A stretch of 50,768 bases of DNA from contig DBKH01000020.1 of assembly GCA_002297815.1 (NCBI GenBank), positions 1-50,768 of the forward strand, read 5' to 3'. The position numbers and the translations under genes were made by a program. Position 1 is the stretch's first letter, and each line of letters opens with the position of its first letter. A model generated the notes under the pieces. That model did no database searches and was not told where the DNA came from. It saw only the letters and a list, made by a program, of their open reading frames with translations. This DNA comes from Bacteroidales bacterium UBA755 (GTDB taxonomy: Bacteria; Bacteroidota; Bacteroidia; Bacteroidales; UBA932). Shown here piece after piece: positions 33,214 to 42,017 of this stretch.

Positions 33214-34305
33214 ATGGCGGAGAACACATTAGTAGATAAAATCCTGGCTCTTCAGGACAAATACGAGTCTCTTCAAAAGCAATTAGCAGATCCAGAGGTA
33301 ATTGCTGACATGAAGAGGTACGTCCAACTCAACAAGGACTACAAAGAACTTGAGCCCATCATCAAGACAGGTCTTGAGTACAAGAAGATGGTCGATGAAT
33401 TGGCTGAGGCTAAGGACATTATGATTAACGAGAAGGACGAGGACCTTCGTGACATGGCAAAGGCAGAGATTGCCGAGCTTGAACCGAAGATTCCGGAAAT
33501 GGAAGAACAGATCAAGATTCTTCTGATTCCGGCAGACCCGGATGACAGCAAGAATGCGATCATAGAGATTCGTGGAGGTACCGGTGGTGACGAAGCAGCA
33601 ATTTTCGCTGGAGACCTTTTCAGAATGTACTCTCGGTACGCGGAGAAGCGTGGCTGGAAGTTGGAGGTCAATGATGAGACTCCAGGAACAGCTGGTGGCT
33701 ACAAGCAGATTGTCTTCAAGCTTTCGTCCAATGATGAAGGTGTCTATGGTATCATGAAATATGAGTCTGGTGTGCATCGCGTCCAGAGAGTCCCACAGAC
33801 TGAAACTCAGGGGCGAATCCAGACTTCAGCTGCGTCCGTGGCTGTCTTTCCTGAGGCTGGTGAGTTCGATGTAGATCTTAAATGGGATGACATCCGTTTG
33901 GATCTTTTCTGCTCATCAGGTCCTGGTGGACAGGGAGTTAACACGACCTATTCGGCTGTGCGTCTTACCCACCTTCCTACCGGTCTTGTTGTACAATGTC
34001 AGGAGGAGAGATCTCAATTGAAGAATAAGGATCGTGCTTTTGAGGAGTTGAGAACGCGTCTCTACAACCTTGAGCATCAGAAGTACCTTGACGAAATCGG
34101 AGCCAAACGCAAGACCATGGTTTCCACTGGTGACCGTTCCGCAAAGATCCGCACTTACAACTACCCGCAGGGACGCGTGACCGACCACCGCATCAATTGG
34201 TCGATGTACAACCTTCCTGCTTTCATGGACGGAGACATCCAAGAGTGCATTAACCAGCTCCAGATTGCAGAGAACGCTGAGAGACTTAAAGAGGCTGGTG
34301 AATAG
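33214..34305 (+). CDS. prfA: Peptide chain release factor 1
   Basis: Recognises UAG and UAA and triggers peptidyl-tRNA hydrolysis. 363 residues, usual for RF1. The GGQ motif lies in SSGPGGQGVNTTYSAVRLTH (about residues 237-239), preceded by IEIRGGTGGDEAAIFAGDLFRMY and VHRVQRVPQTETQGRIQTS. Its last 20 bp overlap the end of the convergent nucleotidyltransferase gene. Confidence 0.95.
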   Translation: MAENTLVDKILALQDKYESLQKQLADPEVIADMKRYVQLNKDYKELEPIIKTGLEYKKMVDELAEAKDIMINEKDEDLRDMAKAEIAELEPKIPEMEEQIKILLIPADPDDSKNAIIEIRGGTGGDEAAIFAGDLFRMYSRYAEKRGWKLEVNDETPGTAGGYKQIVFKLSSNDEGVYGIMKYESGVHRVQRVPQTETQGRIQTSAASVAVFPEAGEFDVDLKWDDIRLDLFCSSGPGGQGVNTTYSAVRLTHLPTGLVVQCQEERSQLKNKDRAFEELRTRLYNLEHQKYLDEIGAKRKTMVSTGDRSAKIRTYNYPQGRVTDHRINWSMYNLPAFMDGDIQECINQLQIAENAERLKEAGE

Positions 34306-35038
34306 AGATTCCCTGGTACTCTTCGCAGACAGTTCGATAGCTTTCAAGGTTACCGATGTCGAAGCGTCGCCCAGGCATCTCCATCGCATGAACGGGGACC
34401 TGAGTGGCTAGCCAAGCGATGTAACTGCCCGGAGCATCAGTGCCACAACCGGCAGCGATTCCGGCAGGAATCAAGCGTGCATCCTTACGTGTGTAGTAGT
34501 AGAACGGAGGACAGCACCAATGTGAACGAGGCTCTGAAGGCTTCTCTTCCATGCTCAGGATAAGATCATCTTTGTCCACTTCCACGACTCCACATCTGCG
34601 AAGCCGCTGCTCAGAAGGCTCGTAGAAACGCATGATGCAGGACGTTCCCTTTGAGCGGGCATATTCAATGAACTTCACTAGACTGAAATCCAACACATTG
34701 TCCCCGGCAATCACGAGCATGTCATCATCCGGCTCCAATGAATCAATGGCGAATTGGATGTCCCTCACCGCCCCTAAACGTGTCTCGTTTGTGGAGGTCC
34801 CGTCATCGACCACGGTGATTTTGTCGTCAGGGCGTCCAGCGGCCCATTCTAAGAAATGTCCAGCGAACTTATGGTTGGAGATGACGGCATATTCATCAAC
34901 CACTCCGGAAGTCTTGATGTCGTCAATTAACCAGTCCAAAATGGCTTTATCCCGGACTTTAAGTAACGGTTTCGGGAAGTTTTCCGTCAGCGGGTAGAGG
35001 CGTGTGGCATAACCCGCAGCTAGTATCAAGCATTTCAT
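34286..35038 (-). CDS. Sugar-1-phosphate nucleotidyltransferase
   Basis: Makes an NDP-sugar from a sugar-1-phosphate and NTP. 250 residues with the pyrophosphorylase loop LILAAGYATRLYPLTENFPKPLL (residues 4-26), MLVIAGDNVLDFS (metal Asp), VVEVDKDDLILSMEEKPSEP and a C-terminal RRFDIGNLESY. No left-handed helix acyltransferase extension is present. The start overlaps the stop of the GHMP kinase gene (ATGA), so the two probably act in sequence: sugar to sugar-1-phosphate to NDP-sugar. Which sugar and nucleotide is unknown. Confidence 0.82.
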   Translation of the reverse strand: MKCLILAAGYATRLYPLTENFPKPLLKVRDKAILDWLIDDIKTSGVVDEYAVISNHKFAGHFLEWAAGRPDDKITVVDDGTSTNETRLGAVRDIQFAIDSLEPDDDMLVIAGDNVLDFSLVKFIEYARSKGTSCIMRFYEPSEQRLRRCGVVEVDKDDLILSMEEKPSEPRSHWCCPPFYYYTRKDARLIPAGIAAGCGTDAPGSYIAWLATQVPVHAMEMPGRRFDIGNLESYRTVCEEYQGISIHQPL

Positions 35039-36207
35039 ATCTTCACACCGTCAGCGCTGTGGCAGATGCAGGCAGAGTAGTGTCCCTTAAGCTCAGGGAA
35101 CGCTGCAAGGTACTCTGTCTCAACTTTTTTGAATATGCTTTCTCTGAATGTCGGGTCAATCAGAGCCATGCAGCAGCCCTTGAATCCGGCACCGCTGAAA
35201 CGTCCTCCGAAGATGCCCTCGGTCTGGGTCATGATCTCGTAGATTTTCTTGAGTTCAGGCGACCCCGTCTCCCATTTCTCAATAGAAGACTTTCCGCTCT
35301 CGAAACTCAGACGCCCGAAAGTCTCGATGTCGCCGTTTCTCCAAGCTTCGACACCACGCTGAACACGATCATATTCCCCATACCAATGTTCGGCACGCTT
35401 CCGCCAATTCTCCGGAAGGCGATCCTTGAATTTGTGGAAAACCTCGACCGGAACATCCCTGAGGTTAGTCTCACCGAACTTACCGTATTCCATTCCTGCG
35501 TAGGCCTTTAGGGCGTATGCCGCGCTTCGGCACTCATCTACGCGCATGTTGAACTTACTGCCAGCCAATGTCCTTTCAACTCCGCTGAAGAAAATTGCGA
35601 TTTCGTAGGGCTTCATGGCGGGAGAAGTCGGGATGAGCTCATAACTGTCGTCCTTTGTGTCCAGATAAAGAAGATGATCTTTTTTCGAATAGACTTCGCA
35701 GCTTTGATCGAGTTTTCCGCATGACACTCCGACATAGTCGTTTTCCGCGGCCATCTCGGTCTTAATCAGTTCTATGTCAGAGAGATGAATACCATTGACA
35801 GTGCATAGAGCCTTCAGAAATGCTATCGTGACGGCTGCGGAAGATGAGAGGCCACCGATTGGCAGAGAGCCCTCAATCACACCACTGAGACCTACCCGGA
35901 GCGGGTATTTTGCACCCAATTTGAGCGTGGCTCCGCGAAGATAATCTGCCCAGTCTCCTTGCTTAGGTTCTGGAACTGAACTGACGTGCCATTGCGCACG
36001 CTTTGAGAACTGCAACGATGAGCACTCTATGACTCCGTTCTGTTTGGGAGCGAAGGCAATATGGATTCCTTTGTCGATCGCAAGACCGGTTACCTTGCCG
36101 AGCTGGTGGTCGGAATGCGCACCCAGAGGGCAGACACGGTAAGGACAGAACGAGAGCCCTTCTGGCTCTCGTCTGTACGTTTCCCTAAATCGTTGTTCGC
36201 AGTTCAT
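35035..36207 (-). CDS. GHMP sugar kinase, galactokinase/galacturonokinase-like
   Basis: A 390-residue anomeric sugar kinase. Motif II LPIGGLSSSAAVTIAFLKAL and the C-terminal motif GRFSGAGFKGCCMALI are clear GHMP signatures. Motif I reads YRVCPLGAHSDHQLGK; galactokinases usually have GRVNLIGEHTDY there, while plant galacturonokinase has a closely similar CPLGAHIDHQ. I therefore doubt the routine label galactokinase and suggest a uronic or related sugar; this rests on remembered motifs. Lies between pgi (5 bp) and the coupled nucleotidyltransferase. Confidence 0.75.
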   Translation of the reverse strand: MNCEQRFRETYRREPEGLSFCPYRVCPLGAHSDHQLGKVTGLAIDKGIHIAFAPKQNGVIECSSLQFSKRAQWHVSSVPEPKQGDWADYLRGATLKLGAKYPLRVGLSGVIEGSLPIGGLSSSAAVTIAFLKALCTVNGIHLSDIELIKTEMAAENDYVGVSCGKLDQSCEVYSKKDHLLYLDTKDDSYELIPTSPAMKPYEIAIFFSGVERTLAGSKFNMRVDECRSAAYALKAYAGMEYGKFGETNLRDVPVEVFHKFKDRLPENWRKRAEHWYGEYDRVQRGVEAWRNGDIETFGRLSFESGKSSIEKWETGSPELKKIYEIMTQTEGIFGGRFSGAGFKGCCMALIDPTFRESIFKKVETEYLAAFPELKGHYSACICHSADGVKI

Positions 36208-36212
36208 GACGC

Positions 36213-37547
36213 TTACAGTCTTGCCTGAAGTGCCTTGCCCTGCTCCTCGTAGCCAGGTTTGCCCAAAAGGGCGAACATGTTCTTCTTGTAGGCTTCAACA
36301 CCAGGTTGGTTGAACGGATTCACACCGAGAACATAGGCGCTGACTCCGCAGGCATATTCAAAGAAATAGAACAGGCCGCCAAGGTTGAAGGCGTTGATTT
36401 TCTCGATTGAGACCTCTAGCTGAGGCACTCCACCGTCGATGTGGGCGAGCTTTGTTCCGAGTTGGGCCATCGCGTTGCAGTGCTCAACGTGCTGACCTGC
36501 AAGGTAGTTGAGCTGGTCGAGATTCTGCTCATCGGTGTCGATGACAACTTCGCGGTTGCTCTTTTCGATGTTGACAACAGTCTCGAACACGATTCTGTCT
36601 CCGTCCTGGATGAACTGTCCCATTGAGTGAAGGTCTGTCGTGAAATTGACAGAGGCTGGGAATATTCCTTTAAGGTCCTTGCCTTCTGACTCTCCGTAGA
36701 GCTGCTTCCACCATTCTCCAAGGTACTGGAACTTAGGATTGTAGGCTACTAGAATCTCAACTTTCTTACCAAGTTTTGAATAGAGTAGGTTCCTCATTGC
36801 AGCGTACTGAACCGCAGGGTTTTCTTCGTTCTTTACAGCAAGAGCTTTTTCCATCTCCACAGCACCGGCCAGCATTTCGCGTACATCAAAACCAGCTAGA
36901 ACAATCGGGAGAAGGCCTACTGGAGTGAGTACAGAGAAACGTCCTCCAACATTGTCTGGAACTACGAAAGTCTTGTAGCCTTCCTGAGTAGAAAGCGTCT
37001 TAAGGGCCCCCTTGTGGGCGTCAGTGATGGCAACAATTCTTTCGGAAGCATCGGTGTAGTTCTTTTCGATGTGTTCCTTGACAATCCTGAATGCAACAGC
37101 AGGCTCGGTTGTGGTACCTGACTTAGAGATCACTACAGTGGCGACATTCCTCTCTGCCACGAGATCCATCAACTCGGCAAGATATTCCTCGGAAAGATTA
37201 TTGCCAGCAAAAACCACTTCTGGAGCCTCTTGGGCGCCTTTAAGTTGCTTGGCAAAATTGTGGGAAAGGGCTTCGATGGCGCAGCGAGCTCCAAGATAGG
37301 AGCCTCCGATGCCAATCACAACCACAAGGTTCACTCCTTTTGCCTTCCAACTGTCACGAACAGCCTCGCATTCAGCGATTAAGGCCTCAGGAGTCTGAGA
37401 CGGAAGGTGTTTCCAACCAAGAAAATCATTCCCGGCACCGGTCTCGCTTTCGAGCACATCAAAGGCTGCAAGAGCCTTGCCAACATATTCCTTGTAATCC
37501 TCGTCCTTGACGAAGGAGGAGCATCCTCCCAAATTGACTTTGACCAT
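36213..37547 (-). CDS. pgi: Glucose-6-phosphate isomerase
   Basis: Interconverts glucose-6-phosphate and fructose-6-phosphate. 444 residues, the short bacterial form. VVVIGIGGSYLGARCAIEAL, VISKSGTTTEPAVAFRIVKEH (phosphate loop), VGGRFSVLTPVGLLP and FNQPGVEAYKKNMF are family signatures. A -7 box TAATTTTG lies on the minus strand at 37592-37585. Confidence 0.95.
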   Translation of the reverse strand: MVKVNLGGCSSFVKDEDYKEYVGKALAAFDVLESETGAGNDFLGWKHLPSQTPEALIAECEAVRDSWKAKGVNLVVVIGIGGSYLGARCAIEALSHNFAKQLKGAQEAPEVVFAGNNLSEEYLAELMDLVAERNVATVVISKSGTTTEPAVAFRIVKEHIEKNYTDASERIVAITDAHKGALKTLSTQEGYKTFVVPDNVGGRFSVLTPVGLLPIVLAGFDVREMLAGAVEMEKALAVKNEENPAVQYAAMRNLLYSKLGKKVEILVAYNPKFQYLGEWWKQLYGESEGKDLKGIFPASVNFTTDLHSMGQFIQDGDRIVFETVVNIEKSNREVVIDTDEQNLDQLNYLAGQHVEHCNAMAQLGTKLAHIDGGVPQLEVSIEKINAFNLGGLFYFFEYACGVSAYVLGVNPFNQPGVEAYKKNMFALLGKPGYEEQGKALQARL

Positions 37548-37584
37548 ATTACTTCAAAAATTAAGGTTAATCGATTTCATCTGA

Positions 37585-37592
37585 CAAAATTA
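37585..37592 (-). promoter_or_regulatory. -7 box of pgi
   Basis: TAATTTTG on the minus strand, about 38 bp before the start codon. No full -33 box is visible. Confidence 0.45.
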
Positions 37593-37752
37593 ACCATTTT
37601 TTCATAATATCAGTACACAATGCTTCTGAATATGTTTCTGTTCTTTTCAGTCTGCTATTTTCAGATCTTGTTCTCAGTCTGCTCTTTTCAGCTTCTCTTT
37701 TCAAACCACGGGCACAGGAAAGTGCTTCTGATAGATCAGCGACCATGCCCCC

Positions 37753-37808
37753 ACGGTTGGTGAGCCTGTCGAACCATTTGGGCGGGCGCTTCGACAGGCT
37801 CAGCGGCC
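37753..37808. repeat. REP-like palindrome, copy 2 of the intergenic set
   Basis: TGAGCCTGTCGAA (37761-37773) and TTCGACAGGCTCA (37790-37802) are perfect 13-bp arms around the loop CCATTTGGGCGGGCGC. Confidence 0.8.
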
Positions 37809-38045
37809 AGTGGGTTGCAACAACTTGATAAATTGTACTACGAATAAAAACCGAGGGGTGAAGCGGAGAGCCCTACGGCTCAGAGTGGCAGCCGAAGACA
37901 GACATTGCCTTAATAGCGTCTGTAGTAGCTTCGCACTCTCTCAACCTTGCCGAAACGCACTCGCTTGTAGGCTCGCACCTTGACAAGTCTGATAATCCCC
38001 ACTTCAATGGCGACTATCACAAGATATTGGCATGTTCTCATTATT

Positions 38046-38187
38046 AGTTACATATTAAAGAAGGTGAGAGAGCAGCCGTTCCCTTGTTGTAGTACCCCCT
38101 CGGTATCTGACATCTAAAAACAAAAAAAGCAGACATCCCTATTAAGGGGAATTGCCTGCTTTTACTTTACCTTCTTAATATGTAACT
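38046..38187. repeat. Imperfect inverted repeat, possible MITE-like remnant
   Basis: GTTACATATTAAAGAAGGT on the plus strand near 38046 faces its complement near 38187 with one base inserted. Similarity runs on for about 40 bases (AGCAGCC/GTTCCCTT against AGCAGGC/AATTCCCCTT). No clear target-site duplication is seen. Confidence 0.5.
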
Positions 38188-38198
38188 TCGCAAATTTA
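38122..38198 (-). ncRNA. Candidate small RNA with own promoter and terminator
   Basis: On the minus strand TAAATTTG (38198-38191) with TTCG 18 bp upstream forms a promoter. About 60 bases further a hairpin (AAAGCAG ... CTGCTTT, with an inner CCCT/AGGG pairing) ends in a run of seven T. No ORF fits between. The predicted RNA is 60-65 nt and lies about 570 bp upstream of pgi. It could instead be a leader attenuator. Confidence 0.35.
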
Positions 38199-38440
38199 AG
38201 AATTATTTTTAATAAACGAAAATAGGTTTCATTTCCTACCATTTCATTGGTGTCATTACAAATAACGGACACGAGGATGTGCTTCTGACAGCGGACAGAG
38301 GCAGGTCGTTGTGCTTGACCCTATTGTTTAGGGATAGGGTCAGACACACGAATCGACCTCTCAGCCCGCTCACAGGCATCCTTCCGTGCCTGTGGATTGC
38401 AAACAGCTGGTCTCAGCAGGATCGGCTGGCAAGACCATCC

Positions 38441-38494
38441 GGTTGGCGAGCCTGTCGAACCATTTGGGCGGGCGCTTCGACAGGCTCAGCGACC
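38441..38494. repeat. REP-like palindrome, copy 3 of the intergenic set
   Basis: Arms 38447-38459 and 38476-38488 match the 37.8-kb copy, including the identical 16-base loop; the outermost pair is mismatched. Confidence 0.8.
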
Positions 38495-38511
38495 GATGGG
38501 TAGTATGCTGT

Positions 38512-38665
38512 GCACTCTTGGGGAGCATAAAGTAGGGTAAATGCAGCCTGAGGGTGTTGGTAGCACTGTTGGGAAGCGAAATGTGGGAAAAACGCTGCCG
38601 GAGGGTGCTAATGGGCACTGTTGGGGAGCAAAATGTGAGGGAAACGCTGCCGTGGGTTATGGTGG
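38512..38665. repeat. Three imperfect 51-52 bp tandem repeats
   Basis: Units start at 38512, 38563 and 38615, each beginning GCACTSTTGGGRAGC and containing a GCNGCC-type centre. A short GCAAGGGTGA doublet follows at 38666-38685, directly before the stop of the last fimbrial gene. Confidence 0.75.
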
Positions 38666-38702
38666 GCAAGGGTGAGCAAGGGTGAGATGAGAGCGTGAAG
38701 GG

Positions 38703-41700
38703 CTAGTCTACGCGGATGTCACGGACGCAACGAGCCTGGGAGACTTTGTCATCCCTGGAAAGATAAAGATTAGCTCCCGATATAAAACCAGATTTATTAT
38801 CGTCTTTTCCTTTCTCTCCATAATTTGGTTCGATTTTCAGTTCAAATAGAACTCTTCCCATACTCCAGTATGTTCTTGAAGGAACATTATTTACTATGTT
38901 CACACCACAATAGGAACGGATCATTGCCAACTCAAGCTGGCTTGGAAGACGATAGCCTTCAGGGCAAAATCCAGCGGTAACTGAAGAACCCGCTTCATTT
39001 ACCTTTTTATTTAAATTCACAAAGGACCATTCTCCGAAATTCTCAGTGTATTGAGGTGCCACCTCAAACTTTTTATAAAGGCGATTCTGCTCAGATTCAT
39101 TGCTAGCATACTCAAGCTCACGAGAGGTGTAGTAACGAAGGGCATTGGCATTTAGATTTGTACATGTCACCACATAAGGAGAAGCCGCTGTGCCATTACC
39201 ATCACGTTTAGCAAGTAAATCCGGTTCTCTAGTAATATCTTTAGAATTTGGATTATCCGGCAAATCAAAGCCAAGATTGCGCACACACCTTATCGACCAA
39301 GACTCCATCGCGCCACCATGTGACGTAGATCCAGAAAGAGCACCTGTAGATATTCCTTCCTCCGCCCAGATAATTGACGGTTCCGACCCATTCCTCGTGC
39401 TTGATATAATGTGTTGCCTCCAATCATTAACATCAGGTGATTTACGCTGTTTTATGGTTCGATTATATAGACGAGAATTCTGATTCAAAAGGCCATCGCC
39501 AACATAAAGTCCAATAAGTTGCTGTTCAGCGGCAAGATACCAACGGATCTCACTGCCATCGATAACACCGTCACCATTATTGTCGCGATTTCTGGACATG
39601 CATAAATAACGCAAAGCCTTATGCTTATTATCCTCTTTCATCTGAGGTGTAGAGTTCGGCACTTCAAAATTCATGTATTCGTCCCATCTTTTACCGCTGA
39701 CAAATGAAGGATTACCGGCAGCATAGCCATTAGCAAGATCCCATTCGCAAAGCGAGTTCGCAAGGCCATTACTACTAGAATTGTTTCTCCCGCCACAGTT
39801 CTTGCTATCACCCACGTTATACGTCTTAACCTGATCCGAGAACTCATCAGTATATTCAGTGCCCCAGGCGGTTTGGAGGGAGGTGTAGGACTCGTCGGTG
39901 TTGTAAACAGACTGGATGGCGTGCTGCTGGATGGTGACTACGGAGCCGGTGGCGCGGGATTCGAGGTCTTTGCTGATCTCGGAGTTACAGAGGATGTGCA
40001 TGGAGCGGTCGGGCTGGTTGACGAACTTTTTCCACAGGGTGGTGGATTTCGCTCCGGTCAGCGGATGAGCCTCGTAGTAATATTCATTGACAAAGGCGGT
40101 GACGCAGATTTTCGGGCTCAGCTTGCCATCTTCGTACCCTTGGTCGAAATCGGAGGTTGCCGGGCTCTCAATGTACTTATTCACCTGCTCCTTCATGTAT
40201 TTCACCAAAGAGATGATGTCGAACACACCGTCATTGTGGAGACCGCTAAGACCTTCAGAGCCGTCACCTTCCTTATTACCACCGTTCTCTCGTGCTATTG
40301 AGCCATCCCGCCATTCGGTCGAACTCTCAAAAGGATATTTGACTGGATCAAGAAACTTTCGCCTATCGGAAGAATATGTACCGTCCTTCTTCCTATTCAG
40401 TCTGAAATTCACCCATTTATAGTCCAAATCATCAGAGTAGTCGATCCCCTCAATGACTCTCGGACCTCCGATGCTGAACGGAGTGTTCACCTCCCATGTC
40501 AGTTTGTTAGCCACGCACCTTTCCTTATTTTGAACATACCCTTCCGCATCAAGTTTAACCCCTCCATCAAAGAAGTTCGCAAGATGGAAAGTAAGCGTTT
40601 TCGACTCGTAGTGGGCATCGCAAAGGGCGATCTCCTCGCGGGCAATGGTCACTGAGCCCATCGCACCAGGCTGGTTCTCCTTGACTTCGGCTTCTTTTGA
40701 AGACTCAACCTCGACACGAATATTATTAACTGAATTGACGGTGACTGTGTAGTCGTAGATAGTGTTGCGTTCGATCCCGTAGTCACCGAAATTGGAATAT
40801 TCATCATCGGTGCCACCATTCGCGTCTTTGATTGTCGCGCCCCATGTGCCAAGGTGAATAAGATAAGTGACATCAGCTCCGAGCACCTGCCCCGCATCAT
40901 CATTCTCAAGCTTCATCGTGACACGACCTGTGACCATTACATAGGTCGAGAAGTCGTTGGCATATTCAAATACCCTCATGTTTCGTTCGTAGGACTTGCC
41001 ATCCACCACATAAGAGACTGGAACGGACACGTTCGTCCCATCGGGATTTTTCTTCTGCCGGCTTCTATCTTGATAGGCTCCCGGTACTCGCTTCGGTTTC
41101 TGATGGTTCTCCAGCATATAGAATGTGAATGATGCCGGTTTGCCTTCACTCGCATCATCATAGGTCTCGAAGTTCACGTAGTCAGTGTCGAAGAAAGAAT
41201 CTGCATCTTTACTGTAGTCATTAGGGTCAGTATTCGGATCGACCTGACTGTCATCATGGTCAAGATTGATGATAGCGTAGCAAGTACGCGGCACATTCAT
41301 GACCTTCCACTGAAGAGGTTCGAAGGAAGTGATTTTCTGACCTTTCTCATCAGGCCTGCTCCCCGTCTTGAAGGTGAACCTGATTTTGGCGTCTATCCTA
41401 TAGAGTTTCAAAGTGCTTCCATTATTTGAAGTGATAGTAGCCTCTCCAGAATCATCCACAGTGATGGTAACGCCTTCAAGCACCCCGCTCATCGGGAAAT
41501 ACCCGTTTCGAGCTACTGTCGTCTGATTAAGATAGCACCGGAAATTCTTCAGATCTTCCTCATTCTGAATAGCATGGTTAAGAAGTTCCTCCGACACACG
41601 AACCATGTCTGCGTCAAGATTAGCGTAGATGTAAACTTTTAAATTCTCCCCTTGCGGCACACGCATTTTCACGCAACCTTTTGTGTCTCCTCCAGCAGCG

Positions 41701-42014
41701 CTACCGACATACCATTGTCCGGGCCACAGATTACTGTCAGAATCCTGTCTATCCGACTCGGAAAAATAGTGGCTGTAAACCTTGTTGCCATTACCATCAA
41801 ACAAGAACACATGCAAATTGTAAATCCTTGACTCGTTCTCCAGCGAATGATCGGCACGAGTCTGGACAATGTTCATCGAAGCGGCACCAAAAGAAAGGGC
41901 GACATCAACCTCTCCTTCACCGACAGGGGCTGACTCTTCAAACTCACGGACGCAGGAAGAAAAATTTATGAATATGACCACACAGGTCACGAGATATGTC
42001 AGAATACGTCTCAT
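38703..42014 (-). CDS. Large fimbrial lipoprotein, DUF4906-like, probable tip component
   Basis: 1103 residues, last gene of the fimbrial operon. Signal peptide with lipobox FSSC (about residue 21). The N-terminal 450 residues have the fimbrial adhesin-like pattern with YNLHVFLFDGNGNKVYSHYF. Later parts include CMSRNRDNNGDGVIDGSEIRWYLAAEQQL, and the C-terminus AGFCPEGYRLPSQLELAMIRSYC is a fibro-succ/DUF1566-like fold. The size and last position suit an accessory or tip subunit. Three bases separate it from the upstream gene. Function is inferred from context. Confidence 0.65.
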   Translation of the reverse strand: MRRILTYLVTCVVIFINFSSCVREFEESAPVGEGEVDVALSFGAASMNIVQTRADHSLENESRIYNLHVFLFDGNGNKVYSHYFSESDRQDSDSNLWPGQWYVGSAAGGDTKGCVKMRVPQGENLKVYIYANLDADMVRVSEELLNHAIQNEEDLKNFRCYLNQTTVARNGYFPMSGVLEGVTITVDDSGEATITSNNGSTLKLYRIDAKIRFTFKTGSRPDEKGQKITSFEPLQWKVMNVPRTCYAIINLDHDDSQVDPNTDPNDYSKDADSFFDTDYVNFETYDDASEGKPASFTFYMLENHQKPKRVPGAYQDRSRQKKNPDGTNVSVPVSYVVDGKSYERNMRVFEYANDFSTYVMVTGRVTMKLENDDAGQVLGADVTYLIHLGTWGATIKDANGGTDDEYSNFGDYGIERNTIYDYTVTVNSVNNIRVEVESSKEAEVKENQPGAMGSVTIAREEIALCDAHYESKTLTFHLANFFDGGVKLDAEGYVQNKERCVANKLTWEVNTPFSIGGPRVIEGIDYSDDLDYKWVNFRLNRKKDGTYSSDRRKFLDPVKYPFESSTEWRDGSIARENGGNKEGDGSEGLSGLHNDGVFDIISLVKYMKEQVNKYIESPATSDFDQGYEDGKLSPKICVTAFVNEYYYEAHPLTGAKSTTLWKKFVNQPDRSMHILCNSEISKDLESRATGSVVTIQQHAIQSVYNTDESYTSLQTAWGTEYTDEFSDQVKTYNVGDSKNCGGRNNSSSNGLANSLCEWDLANGYAAGNPSFVSGKRWDEYMNFEVPNSTPQMKEDNKHKALRYLCMSRNRDNNGDGVIDGSEIRWYLAAEQQLIGLYVGDGLLNQNSRLYNRTIKQRKSPDVNDWRQHIISSTRNGSEPSIIWAEEGISTGALSGSTSHGGAMESWSIRCVRNLGFDLPDNPNSKDITREPDLLAKRDGNGTAASPYVVTCTNLNANALRYYTSRELEYASNESEQNRLYKKFEVAPQYTENFGEWSFVNLNKKVNEAGSSVTAGFCPEGYRLPSQLELAMIRSYCGVNIVNNVPSRTYWSMGRVLFELKIEPNYGEKGKDDNKSGFISGANLYLSRDDKVSQARCVRDIRVD

Positions 42015-42017
42015 CGC

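Larger units (their letters stand above)
37593..38702. other. Gene-free stretch between pgi and the fimbrial operon
   Basis: About 1.1 kb with no convincing coding sequence. It contains two copies of a REP-like palindrome (37753-37808 and 38441-38494), a possible small RNA (38122-38198), inverted copies of about 20-40 bases framing it (38046-38187) and three 51-52 bp tandem repeats at the right end. The phrase GTGCTTCTGA recurs ahead of both palindromes (about 37721 and 38279), so a larger unit has been duplicated. Confidence 0.6.

Noticed and set aside
35035..36207. Plain call of galactokinase with the symbol galK
   Set aside because: Motif I differs from galactokinase in its core residues, so no gene symbol was given.
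38046..38187. Invertible promoter (inverton) upstream of pgi
   Set aside because: The inverted arms differ by an indel and substitutions, and the promoter boxes lie at the edge, partly outside the segment. Kept only as a minor alternative.
38512..38665. Regularly repeated units that might be a CRISPR array
   Set aside because: The repeats are contiguous, about 51 bp and diverged, with no constant short repeat separated by unique spacers, and no cas genes nearby.
38370..38669. Open frame of 99 codons on the minus strand across the repeats
   Set aside because: It is made of the REP-like palindrome and tandem repeats read in one frame, with low-complexity Ser/Pro/Arg content and no start signal.
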